This document shows positions 12,101-23,084 of a stretch of 64,000 nucleotides of DNA, in pieces. Made by a program: the position numbers and the translations under genes. Source of the stretch: Chamaelirium japonicum (lineage: Eukaryota; Streptophyta; Magnoliopsida; Liliales; Melanthiaceae); NCBI GenBank assembly GCA_947650365.1, contig OX393551.1, forward strand, positions 95,516,697-95,580,696, given 5' to 3'. The notes beneath the pieces are model-generated. The model saw nothing but the letters and a program-made list of their open reading frames with translations. It searched no databases and was not told where the DNA came from. Position 1 is the stretch's first letter, and every line of letters begins with the position of its first letter.

Positions 12101-13008
12101 GTTGAGATGATATTATTGAGAAAACTCCATATCTAATAATAGAATTAAATCTCTCCATTCTCTTCTATCTTCTCCCATGGATAATATTTTCCCATGGATT
12201 GCTTAGGCCCTAAGTAAGCTTACCTTATAAATAATATATAACCCCTTTAGGGTGGGTTACGTTTGATGGCTCTCTCTTTCTCCCATCTCACAACACGTTA
12301 TTAGCACGAACATATCAAGCCCAGCCGACCCATCATAAGAAAATGGACAGAAAAACGAAGACAGAAGTAGAGTTTTATAATATAGATTCCTTCTTACTTT
12401 ACACTTATACCCATGGCCAATTGACTGGAGCATGACTTCTCTCTTCTCTCTTTATTTATCTCTCTATTTTCTTCTCTCTTTTCTATTTTTGTTAAACTCT
12501 ACTTCTTTTCTCAATAAATGAAGAGAGACATAAAGACAAAAGAGAGAGAAGAAGAGAGAAGAAAACGGAGAGATAAACGAAGAGAGAAGAGAGAAGAAGT
12601 CCTGCTCCAGTCCATTCGCCATGGGTATAGGTATGAAGTTCTCTCTTCTATCATCGTTTATCTCTCCATTCTCTTCTCTCTTCTTTTGTCTTCGTTTGTC
12701 TCTCTGTTTTTCTTACGACTGGTCGACTGGGCTCGACATATTCGTGCTGATAATATACTATGAGATGGGAGAATGAGAGAGCCGTCAAATGTGCCCTCCC
12801 TAAAGGGGTCGTATATTATTTATAGGGTTACTTAGGGCCTAAGTAATCTATGAGAAACCCTAATCCATGGGAGAAGAGAGAAGAGAACGGAGAGATTTAA
12901 TTATATTATTGAGAAGTGAAGTTTTAGATTTCTTCTTCCTTAACACCTATATCCGAGGATAATGGACTGGAGTAGAACTTCTTCTCTCTTCTTTCTTCAT
13001 TTATCGCT
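9140..13008. repeat. Mosaic array between the two inverted repeats
   Basis: Array units in both directions with no gene. The block 9335-9465 is a minus-strand copy of the GAACGATC / GCAAAAAATTCGGGTGTGC region, followed by an AT-rich domain at 9465-9842. The stretch 9850-10160 repeats 8650-8955 in the same direction, with a recognisable CAATAGGTTGGAGCAGGAC variant. Plus-strand TATA modules lie near 10700, 10773, 11350, 11712 and 12226. A short AT-rich patch covers about 10440-10548. Confidence 0.75.
11977..12120 (+). repeat. MITE-like hairpin block
   Basis: The clearest hairpin. CTCAATAGTATCTTCTCAGC at the left is matched by an inverted GTTGAGATGATATTATTGAG at the right end. Inside are inverted copies of TTATGATTATCATAGTAA and a TTAATTAAATTAATTATTTG core followed by a purine stretch. 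It is about 144 bp and would fold into one imperfect stem. Confidence 0.65.
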
Positions 13009-13413
13009 TCATTCTCTTATCTCTTCTTCTCTTTACTCGCAATATGTTATCAGCATGAACATATCAATCCCATCCAACCACTATTTAGAATTTAACTAAA
13101 TTATTTAAATATATTATTTAAATTATTTTTCTTTCCATTTTCTTCTCTCTTCTTCCCTCTCTTCTGTCTTCATTTCTCTCTCCAGTTTCTTGTGATTGGT
13201 CAGCTAGGCTCGATATGTTCATGCTGATAACGAGTTGTGAGAAAAAAAAAGAAGAGAGAAGAGAAGGGAGAGATAAACGAAGAAAGAAGAAATATTGCTC
13301 TAGTCCATTCGCCACAGGTATAGGTGTAAAGTAAGAAAGAATCTAAATTCCAAAACTCCACTTCTAAATAATATAATTAAATCTCTCCATTCTCTTCTCT
13401 CTTCTCCCATGGA

Positions 13414-13543
13414 TTAGGGTTTCCCATAGATTGCTTAGGACCTAAGTAAGCTTACCCTATAAATAATATATGACCCTTTTAGGGTGGGGCACGTTTGACG
13501 GCTCTTCCTTTCTCCCATCTCATAACACTTTATCAGCACGAAT
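13414..13543 (+). promoter_or_regulatory. Telo-box/TATA/LTR-end/PBS-like module
   Basis: TTAGGGTTT lies at 13414-13422, TATAAATA at 13458-13465, and TTATCAGCACGA begins at about 13530. The unit then runs through a purine stretch and flips orientation near 13593 at the recurrent CAGAAGTGGAG joint. Confidence 0.5.
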
Positions 13544-15667
13544 ATATCGAGCCCAGCAGACCAGTCGCAAGAAAATAGAAAGAGAAACAAAGACAGAAGT
13601 GGAGTTTTGGAATTTAAATTCCTTCTTACTTCACACCTATACCCGTGGCCAATAGACTAGAGCAGGACTTTTTCACTCTTCTCTCTTCGTTTATCTCTCC
13701 GTTCTCTTTTCTCTTCTTCTCTTACTTTTGTCTACGTTTCTTTATCCGTTTATTGAGAGAAGAAGAGGAGTTTAACGAAGACAGAAGGGAGATAAGAAGC
13801 GAGAAGATAATAGAGAGATAAATAAAGAGAAAATAGAGAACTTCACACCTATACCCGTGGCCAATGGACTGGAGCAGGACTTCTTCTCTCTTCATTTATC
13901 TCTCCATTTTCTTCTCTCTTTTTCTTTCTCTTTTGTCTTCATTTCTCTATCCGTTTATATAGAGAAAAAGTGGAGTTTAACGAAGACAAAAGAGAGATAA
14001 GAAGCGAGAAGCAAACAAAGAGATAAATGAAGAGAGAAGAGAGAAGATATCCTGCTCCAGTACATTGGCCACGGGTATAAGTGTGAAGTAAGAAGGAATA
14101 TGAATACCAAAACTCCACTTCTGTCTTTATTTCTCTTACTATTTTCTTGCCACTGGTCGGCTAGGCTCGACATATTCGTACTGATAACATGCTGTGAGAT
14201 GGGAGAAAGAGAGAGCCGTCAAACATGCCCCACCCTAAAGGTGTCGTATATTATTTATAGGAAAAGCTTACTTAGGACCTAAGCAATCTATAGGAAACCC
14301 TAATCCATAGACGAAGAGAAAAAAGAATGAAGAGATTTAATTATATTATTGAGAAGTAGAGTTTTGGAATTTAGAATCTTTCTTAATTCACACCTATACC
14401 TGTGGTGAATGGACTGGAACATGACTTCTTCTCTTTTCTCTCTTTATTTGTCTCTCCTTCTCTTCTATCTTCTCACAACACATTATCAATATGAACATGT
14501 CGAATCTAACCGACCAGTCACAAGAAAACAGAAAGAGAAAAGATGATAGAAGAGAGAGAAGATAACAGAGAGATAAACAAAGAGAGAAGATAGAAGAAGT
14601 CCTGCTCCAGTCCATTGGCCACGCGTATAGCTGTAAAGTAAGAAGGAATCTAAATTCCAAAACTCCACATAAGAGAGATAAGAAGAGAGAAGAGAATACA
14701 GGGATAAATGAATAGAGAAGAAGTCCTACTCTAGTCCATTGGCCGCGGGTATAGGTGTGACAAAAGAAGGAATATAAATTCCTAAACTCCACTTCTGTCT
14801 TCATTTCTCTCTCTGTTTTCTTGTGACTGGTCGGCTGGGCTTGACATGTTCGTACTGATAACTTGTTATGAGATGGGAGAAAGAGAGAGCCATCAAACGT
14901 GCCCCATCATAAAAGGGTCATATATTATTTATAAGGTAAGATTACTTAGGGCCTAAGTAATCTATGGGAAATCCTAATCCATGGGAGAGATTCGATGGTG
15001 GCCCTAATTAAGCTTACCTTACAAATAATATACGACCCCTTTAGGGAGAGGCACGTTTGACGGCTCTTTCTTTCTCCTATCTTATAACACATTATCAGCA
15101 CAAAAATATCGAGCCCAACCGACTAGTCACAAGAAAATAGAAAGAGAAACGAAGATAGAAATAGAGTTTTGGAATTTAGATTTCTTCTTACTTCACACCT
15201 ATACCCATGGCCAATGGACAGGAGTAGGACTTTTTTTCTCTTCTAACTTTATTTATCTCTCCGTTCTCTTCTCTCTTTTTCTCTTTCTTTAATGGAGTTT
15301 CAGAATTTAGATTCATTCTTACTTCATACCTATACCCGTGGCCAATGGACTGGAGCAGGACTTCTTCTCTCTTCTCTTTTCGTTTATCTTTCCGTTCTCT
15401 TATCTCTTCTTCTCTTACTTCTTTCTTTGTTTCTCTCTCTATTTTCTTATGACTGGTCATCTGGGTTCGACATGTTCGTGCTGCTAATATGTTATGACAA
15501 ATAAGAAGAGAACGAAGAGATAAATGAAGAGAGAAGAGAGAAGAAGTCCTGCTTCAGTCCATTCACCACCGGTATAGGTGTGAAGTAAGAAGAAATCTAA
15601 ATTCCAAAACTCCACTTCTCAATAATATAATTAAATCTCTCATTTCTCTTCTTTCTTCTCCCATGGA

Positions 15668-15794
15668 TTAGGGTTTCTCATAGATTGCTTAGGCCCTAAG
15701 TAAGCTTACCCTATAAATAATATACGACCCTTTAGGGTAGGGTAAGTTTGACCACTCTCTCTTTATCCCATCTCATAATACGTTATCAGCACGA
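15668..15794 (+). promoter_or_regulatory. Telo-box/TATA/LTR-end/PBS-like module
   Basis: TTAGGGTTT is at 15668-15676, TATAAATA at 15712-15719 and CGTTATCAGCACGA at 15781-15794. Spacing matches the other modules. Its mirror in the second arm of inverted repeat 2 is the minus-strand module at 61205-61332. Confidence 0.55.
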
Positions 15795-17766
15795 ATATAT
15801 CGAGCCCAACCGACCAATCACAAGAAAACAGAGAGAGAAACGAAGACAGAAGAGAGAGCAGAAGAAAGAAAATAACGGAGATATAAACGAAGATAGGAAA
15901 GAAAAGAAGTCCTGCTCCAATCAATTGGCCACGGGTATAGATTTGAAGTAAGATGAATCTAAATTCCAAAACACCACTTCTTAATATTTATATGACCCCT
16001 TTATGGTGGGGCACGTTTGACGGCTCTCTCTTTCTCCCATCTCACAACACGTTATCTACATGAACATATCGAGCCCAGCGGACTAGTCACAAGAAAACGG
16101 AGAGAAACAAAGATAGAAGAGAGAGAAGAAAAGAGATGTGAAGAGAGAGATAAACGAAGAAAGAAGAAGTTCTACTCCAGTACCTTGGCCATGGGTATAG
16201 GTTTGAAGTAAGAAGGAATCTGAATTCCAAAACTTCACTTCTCAATAATATAATTAAATATCTCTGTTCTTTTCTCTCTTCTCCTATGGATTAGGATTTC
16301 CCATAGATTGCTTAGACTCTAAGTAAGCGTACCCTATAAATAATATATGACCCCTTTAGGGTAAGGCATATTTGACGGCTCTATCTTTTTCTCCCAAATC
16401 ACACTACGTTATCAGCACAAACATGTCAAGTCCAGCCGACCAGTCGTAAGAAAATGAAGAGAAAAACGAAGATAGGAGAGAGAGAAGAAGAGTGAAGAGA
16501 ACGGAGAGATAAATGAAGAGAGAAGAAGTCATGCTCCAGTCCATTGGCCACGGGTATAGGTGTAAAGTAAGATAGAATCCAAATTCCAAAACTCCACTTC
16601 TGTTTTTGTTTCTCTCTCTGTTTTCTTGCAACTGGTCGGCTGGGCTCGATATGTTCGTGCTGATAACATATCTAGTTTAATTAAGAAGGAATCTAAATTC
16701 CAAAACTTTACTTCTTAATAATATAATTAAATTTCTCTGTTCTCTTCTCTCTTTTCCCATGGATTAGGGTTTCCTATAGAATTCTTAGGCCCTCAGTAAG
16801 CTTGCCCTATAAATAATATTCGATCCCTTTAGGGTAGGGCATGTTTGACGACTCTCTCTTTCTCCCATCTCACACTACTTACCCTATAAATAATATACGA
16901 CCCCTTTAGGGTAGGGTATATTTGACGGCTCTCTCTTTCGCCCATCTTATAACACATTATCTTTTGTTTCTCTCCCAGTTTCGCTCCCTGTTTTCTTTAT
17001 TTCTCTCTCTTTCTCTTATAGTATAAAGTAAAATAAATAAGTATTGATAGAAAAGAGATAAAAAATTATTTTAAACTAGAGAGAGCAGGATTTCTTCTCT
17101 CTTTTCTCTTTGTTTATCTCTCCATTCTCTTCTTTCTTTCTCCCATCTCTTAATATGTTATCAGCACGAACATATCGAGCCTAGCCGACCAATCGTAAGA
17201 AAACAGAGAGAGAAACGAAGATAGAAGTAGAGTTTTCAATTTTAGATTTTTTCTTACTTCACATTTATACCCATGGCTAATGGACTGGAGCGGGACTTCT
17301 TCTTCTCTTTTCTATCTTTGTTTATCTCTCCGTTATCTTCTCTCTTCTTCTCTCTCTTCTGTCTTTGTTTCTCTCTCTATTTTTTTGCGACTGGTCAGCT
17401 GGGCTCGATATATTTGTGCTGATAACGTATTATAAGATGGGAGAAAAATAGGGCCGTCAAGCGTGCCCCACCCTAAAGGTGTCGTATATTATTTATAGGG
17501 TAAGTTTACTTAAGGCCTAAGCAATCTACGAGAAACCCTAATCCATGGGAGAGGTTCGACTGTGGACATCCATCCAATCGAATGATCTCACAACAGTTAT
17601 AATGTTTTATATTTTTTTAAAGAAAAATATAAATTATTTTTAAAGCAAAAAATTTGAGTGTACTTCATCTTCTTTCTTTACTTCTTATTATTTAATAAAT
17701 TAAATAGTTAAATAATTAAATAATCAAATAAATATTTAATTATCTTTTCTCTTCTCACTTTATTTT

Positions 17767-17894
17767 ATTACTATGATAATTAAGTGGAGTGTTGCTACTA
17801 TAATTTTTTTAATTAAATTAATCGTTTAATTAAAACGAAGATAGAAGAGAATTTACTATGATAATCATAGTAACGTTGAGATGATACTATTAAG
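17767..17894 (-). repeat. MITE-like hairpin block
   Basis: Hairpin family member with a degenerate left end. It shows TTTTTTAATTAAATTAATCG, then GAGAATTTACTATGATAATC and GTTGAGATGATACTATTAAG. Its mirror in the other arm of inverted repeat 2 is 59095-59220. Confidence 0.5.
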
Positions 17895-20800
17895 AAGTGA
17901 AGTTTTAGAATTTAGATTCCTTTTTACTTCGCACCTATACCTGTGGTGAATGGACTGGAGCAAGACTTCTTTTCTCTTCTCTCTTATTTATCTTTGTTTA
18001 AATTATTTAATAATTTAAAAAATTTATAAATTAAGTTTTTAGTAAAATAATTAATTTAAATAAACAAATTTTTTGCTTGAAAAATAATTAATATTTTTTT
18101 AAAAAAAATTTTTAAAACATTACAACTGTTATGAGATCGTTCGATCGGATGGCTGCTTACCATTGGATCTCTCCCGTGGATTAGGGTTTCCCATAGATTG
18201 CTTAGGCCCTAAGTAAGCTTACCCTATAAATAATATGCAAGACTTTAATGGTGGGGCCTATTTGACGGCTCTCCCTTTCTCCTATCTCATAATACATTAT
18301 TAGCACGAATATATCGAGCCCCATGGAATCTAATTAAATAAATATTTAATTGATTACAGAACTTCTTCTCTCTTCGACATGTTCGTACTGATAACGTGTT
18401 TTGAGATGGGAGAAAAGAGCCGTCAAACGTGCCCTACCCTAAAGGGGTCATATATTCTTCAAAGTAGAGAGAAAAGAACAGAGAGATAAACGAAGAGAGA
18501 AGAGAGAAGAGAGAAGAACTCCTACTCCAGTCCATTCGCCAAGGGTATAGTTATAAAGTAAGAAGAAAACTAAATTCCAAAACTCTACTTCTTAATATTT
18601 ATATGACCCATCAGATCTCTACTATTTCTTTATTTATTATACTTATTTAATCTTACAACACATTATCAGCATAAACATATCGAGCCCAGCTGACCAGTCA
18701 CAAGAAAACAAAGAAAGAATCGAAGACAGAAGAAAGAAAAGAAGAGAGAAGAGAACAGAGAGATAAACGAAGAGAGAAGAGAACGGAGAGATAAACGAAG
18801 AGAAAAGAGAGAATAAGTCTTGCTACAGTCCATTATCCATGGGTATATATATGAAGTAAGAAAGAATATAAATTCCAAAACTCCACTTCTGTCTTTATTT
18901 CTCTCTATTTTCTTATGATTGGTCAGCTCGGCTCGATATGTTCTTGCTGATAACATATTGCGAGATGGGAGAAAGGGAGAGCTATCAAATATACCCACCC
19001 TAAAGGTGTCGTATAAATATTAAGAAGTGGAGTTTTGGAATTTACATTCCTTTTTACTTCACACCTATACCAATGGCCAATGGACTGGAGAGGCCACAGG
19101 TATATTATTTATTGGGTAAGATTACTTAGGGTCTAAGCAATCTATGGCCTAAGCAGGACTTCTTCTCACTTCTCTCCTTATTTATCTCTTTGTTCTTTTC
19201 TCTCTTTCTCCTATCTCACAACACGTTATCAGTACGAACATATAGAGCCCAGTCGACCAGTCGCAAGAAAACAAAGAGAGAAGAGAAGATAAAAAAAAGA
19301 GAATAAGAGAGAAGAGAATGGAAAGATTTAAATATATTATTAAGAACTGGAGTTTTGGAATTTAGATTCCTTCTTACTTCACACCTATACCCATGGTGAA
19401 TGGACTGGAGCAGGACTTCTTCTCTCTTCTCTCTTCATTTGTCTCTCTGTTCTCTTCTCTCTTTTTCTCTCTCTTCTGTCTTCGTTTCTCTATCCGTTTT
19501 CTTTTGATTGATCGGCTGGGCTCGACATGTTCGCTGAATGGGAGAGATTATTTAACTAATATTATTTTTAGTCCTGCTCCATATTTAATCTCTTTTTTTG
19601 TCTCTCTTCTAAGGAGATTTGGAATTTAGCTTCCTTCTTACTTCACACTTATACCCGTGGCCAATGGACTGGAGCAGGACTTCTTCTCTTTTCTCTCTTC
19701 ATTTATCTCTTCGTTATCTTCTCTCTTCTTCTCTCTCTTCTGTGGAGTTTTGGAATTTAGATTCCTTCTTACTTCACACCAATACCCATGGCTAATGAAC
19801 TAGAGTAGGACTTCTTTTCTCTTTCCTCTTTATTTATCTCTCTATTCTTTTCTCTCTTCTTCTCTCTCTCTCTTCTATCTTTGTTTCTCTGTCTGTTTTC
19901 TTGTGACTGGTCGGCTGGCCTCGATATGTTCGTACTGATAACGTGTTGTGAAATGGGAAAAAGAAAGAGTCGTCAAACGTGCTCCACCCTAAAGGGATAA
20001 TTTATTATTTATAGGGTAAGCTTACTTAAGGCCTAAGTATTCTATGGGAAACCCTAATCTATAGGAGAGATCCGATGGTGGACAACCATTATTCTTACTT
20101 CATACCTATACCTATGGCGAATGGACTGGAGTTGGACTTATTCTCTCTTCTCTGTTCTTCTCTTTCTAATTATCGGATAGCTGTCTACCATCGGATCTTT
20201 CCTATGGATTAGGGTTTCACATAGATTGCTTAGGCCCTAAGTAAGAAGAAGTCATGCTCTAGTCCATTGGCCATGAATATAGATATGAAGAAGAAGGAAT
20301 CTAAATTTAAAAACTCCACTTCTCAATAGTATCATCTCAACGATATTATGATTATCATATTAATATTACTATAAATTTTTAAATTAAATTAAAATTTTAT
20401 TTAATTATTAATTAATTTAAATAATTTAATAATTAAGTTTTTATTAAAATAATTAATTAATTTAATTATTTAATTATCTAATATTTAATTAAATTTATTA
20501 TTTTATTTATTTATTATTATTTTTTTATTAAATAATTAAATTAGGTAACTATTTAATTATTTAAATAATTAAATAAATAAATAATTATTTAATTATATAA
20601 TTAATTTATTAATTTATTTTATTAGTTATTTCTTTAATTTTTATCTTATTTTTAAATAGTTAAATAATTAGTTAATTATTTAAATGGATTGAGAGAATAT
20701 AGAGATAAATAATAGTGCCCCACCCTAAAGAAAATTTATAAAAACATTGATTATTTCAAGTTTATGCTTAAAAAAGAGAGAGCCGTCAAACGTGCCCCAC

Positions 20801-21734
20801 CCTAAAGGGGTCCTATATTATTTATTGAGAAGTTGAGTTTGGAATTTAGACTCCTTACTTTACACTACTTCACACCTATATCCGTGGCTAATGGACTAGA
20901 GCAGGACTTCTTCTCTCTTCTCTCTTTGTTTCTCTATTCATTTTCTAGTGACTAGTCTGTTAGGCTCGACATATTTGTGCTGATAATGTATTATGAGATG
21001 GGAGAAAGAGAGAGCCATCAAATATGCCCTACCCTAATTAGATTCCTTTCTTACTTCACACCTATACCTGTGTCCAATAGACTGGAGCAGGACTTCTTCT
21101 TTCTCCTCTCTTCATTTATCTCTCTGTTCTCTTCTTTCTTCTTCTCTCTCTTCTAAGGAGTTTTAGAATTTAGATTCCTTCTTACTTCATACCGATACCC
21201 GTAGCTAATGAACTAAAGTAGGACTTCTTCTCTCTTCTCTCTTCATTTATCTCTCTGTTCTCTTATCTCTTCTTCTTGCTCTTCTGTCTTCGTTTCTCTC
21301 TCCGTTTTCTTGCGACTTGTCAGTTGGGCTCGACATGTTCATGCTGATAACGTGTTATGATGTAGGAAAAAGAGAGAGCTGTCAAACGTGCCCCCACTCT
21401 AAAACGATAATATATTATTTATAGGGTAAGCTTACTTAGGGCCTAAATAATCTATGGGAAACCCTAATCCCTGGCAGAGATCCGACGGTGGACAACCATC
21501 TTTCTTACTTCACACCTATACCCGTGGTGAATGGACTAGAGTAAGACGTCTTCTCTCTTACCTCTTCTTCTCTCTCTAATTATCGGATCGCTATCCACCG
21601 TTGAATCTCTCCCATTGATTAGGGTTTCCCATAGATTGCTTAGGCCCTAAGTAAGCTTACCCTATAAATAATTAAGGCTGACCAGTCATCTCTACGTTAT
21701 TGTGATTATTATAGTAATGTTCCTATATTTTTTT

Positions 21735-22350
21735 AAATTAAATTAATTATTTATTTAATTTTTAAATATTTAAATTAATTTAATAATTTAAATAATTAAG
21801 TTTTTAGTAAAATAATTAATTTATTTAATTATTAAATTATCTAGTTATTAAATTAAATTTATTATATTATTTATTTATTATGATTATATTATTAAATAAA
21901 TCAATTAGGTAATTATTTAAATTATTAAATAAAAAAATAATAATTTAATTATATAATTAATTTATTAATTTATTTTATTAATTATTAATTAATTTTAATT
22001 AATTAAATAATAAGTTAATTATTTAAATATTTAAAAATTTATTTAGTGAAGAAATATATTAAATAGATTATTTATTTATTAAATAACTAATTTATTAATA
22101 AATTGAATAAATATTTAAATAAATAAGTAATTAAAGAAATAATGATTATCATAGTAATGTTACTATAATTTAAAAAAATTAAACTATGATAATTTAATAA
22201 ATAAGGTTTCTATAATATTTCTTCGTATTTGATTTAAATTAATTATCTTTTTAATATTAAATAAATTATTTATTTTACTAAAAACTTAATAATCAAATTA
22301 TTTAATTATTAAAATTATTTAATAAATTAATAAATAAATAAATAATTTAA
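21735..22350 (+). repeat. AT-rich domain at the inner end of inverted repeat 2
   Basis: Nearly pure A/T, pairing with about 54690-55440. The shared, less repetitive string AAGGTTTCTATAATATTTC near 22203 has its mirror at about 54802-54823, confirming alignment of the arms here. There is no coding content. Its right border is exactly the start of the gag fragment. Confidence 0.7.
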
Positions 22351-22466
22351 GATGTCAAACTCTTCAGTATACTCCTGTACACTTCTATTTATTTTTTGTC
22401 TTCCAGGATGGCGTTTTGAATGGTAAAGATGTCAAACTCTTCAGTATACTCCTGTACACTTCTATT
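22351..22466. repeat. 39-bp direct repeat at the end of the gag fragment
   Basis: The 39 bases at 22351-22389 (starting GATGTCAAACTCTTCAGTAT) recur exactly at 22428-22466, 77 bp later, with TTTGTCTTCCAGGATGGCG between. The first copy touches the AT-rich arm of inverted repeat 2. It is a local tandem duplication at the fragment border. Confidence 0.9.
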
Positions 22467-23084
22467 GCCTTGTTTCAGGCTAAGCAACCTCTGGTACAGA
22501 GAGGTACGATAGTCAGGAGGAAGGTACTTCAGTTGCATCTTGTCACGCATCTTGGTCCACATTACGACCTTTTGTTTCCCTTTCCTGAGGCGATTCGCTT
22601 GCAACTCTCGCCACTAAACCAAAGCGGCTCCTTTTAGTTTAGTTGCCACGAGTTTGACTTTTCTATCGTCAGGGAGATCTTTCCATTCAATAAAGTGTTG
22701 GATGCTTTCTATCATGTCAAGCAATGCATCAGCATCATGGCTTTCCTAAAAGTCATCGATGTCAACTTGGACTCCATAACTTTGTGATCTCTCAAGGGCT
22801 CGCATAAGGCGTTCTTCCATGCTGTGCTGATTATGCGCATGTCGCTCTATAGGGTTTCGGGGATGATCGAACTGAATGTTCTCCCGTTCAAAGTTTATGT
22901 CAGACTCATCCAACTCAGCTTCAGAATCAGGGGGTGAATCAAAATAGTCAGCTCGATTTCGCTCTTGTGGTTGGTATCCGTTTTGATTATAAGGTAAGGA
23001 TTGGTTCTGGTTTTGAGGTGGGATTGGAACCGGATTTTGATTTAAGCCCCGGCTTTGATCCGACTCTTTAACTCTATGAACCTT
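22351..23084 (-). mobile_element. gag: Broken Ty3/gypsy gag fragment (fossil)
   Basis: Read on the minus strand, 23084 to about 22640 gives a hydrophilic N/Q- and D/E-rich region followed by a VQVDIDDF-like start of the retrotransposon gag core. From 22640 to 22389 comes LPPDYRTSLYQRL and LKQGNRSVQEYTEEFD, the hallmark of the plant Ty3/gypsy retrotransposon gag domain (Pfam retrotrans_gag type). Only the gag N-terminal part is present: no zinc knuckle, protease, reverse transcriptase or integrase is in the window. The fragment is broken in several places. Its upstream edge is fused to GCTGATAACGTGTTG (23084-23098), the array's PBS-like motif in matching orientation, as expected where a leader follows a PBS. 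Base composition is clearly less AT-rich than the surroundings. Family is confident; the lineage within gypsy is not resolved. Confidence 0.88.

Larger units (their letters stand above)
13009..22350 (+). repeat. Inverted repeat 2, left arm
   Basis: Reverse-complement partner of about 54690-64000. Paired coordinates sum to about 77000 all along: 13075 with 63930, 15763-15969 with 61021-61236, 16404-16631 with 60365-60640, 18607 with 58390, 19533 with 57456, and 22206 with 54821. Unusual internal joints are shared, such as the TCCAATA..AGGCCTAAG joint near 19087-19160 with its mirror at 57835-57930, so this is one duplicated segment and not chance pairing of family members. The arms differ at roughly one base in ten by eye, much more than palindrome 1, so it is older. 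Homology stops at the gag fragment at 22351. AT-rich domains lie at 20380-20690 and 21735-22350. No gene is visible. Confidence 0.88.
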
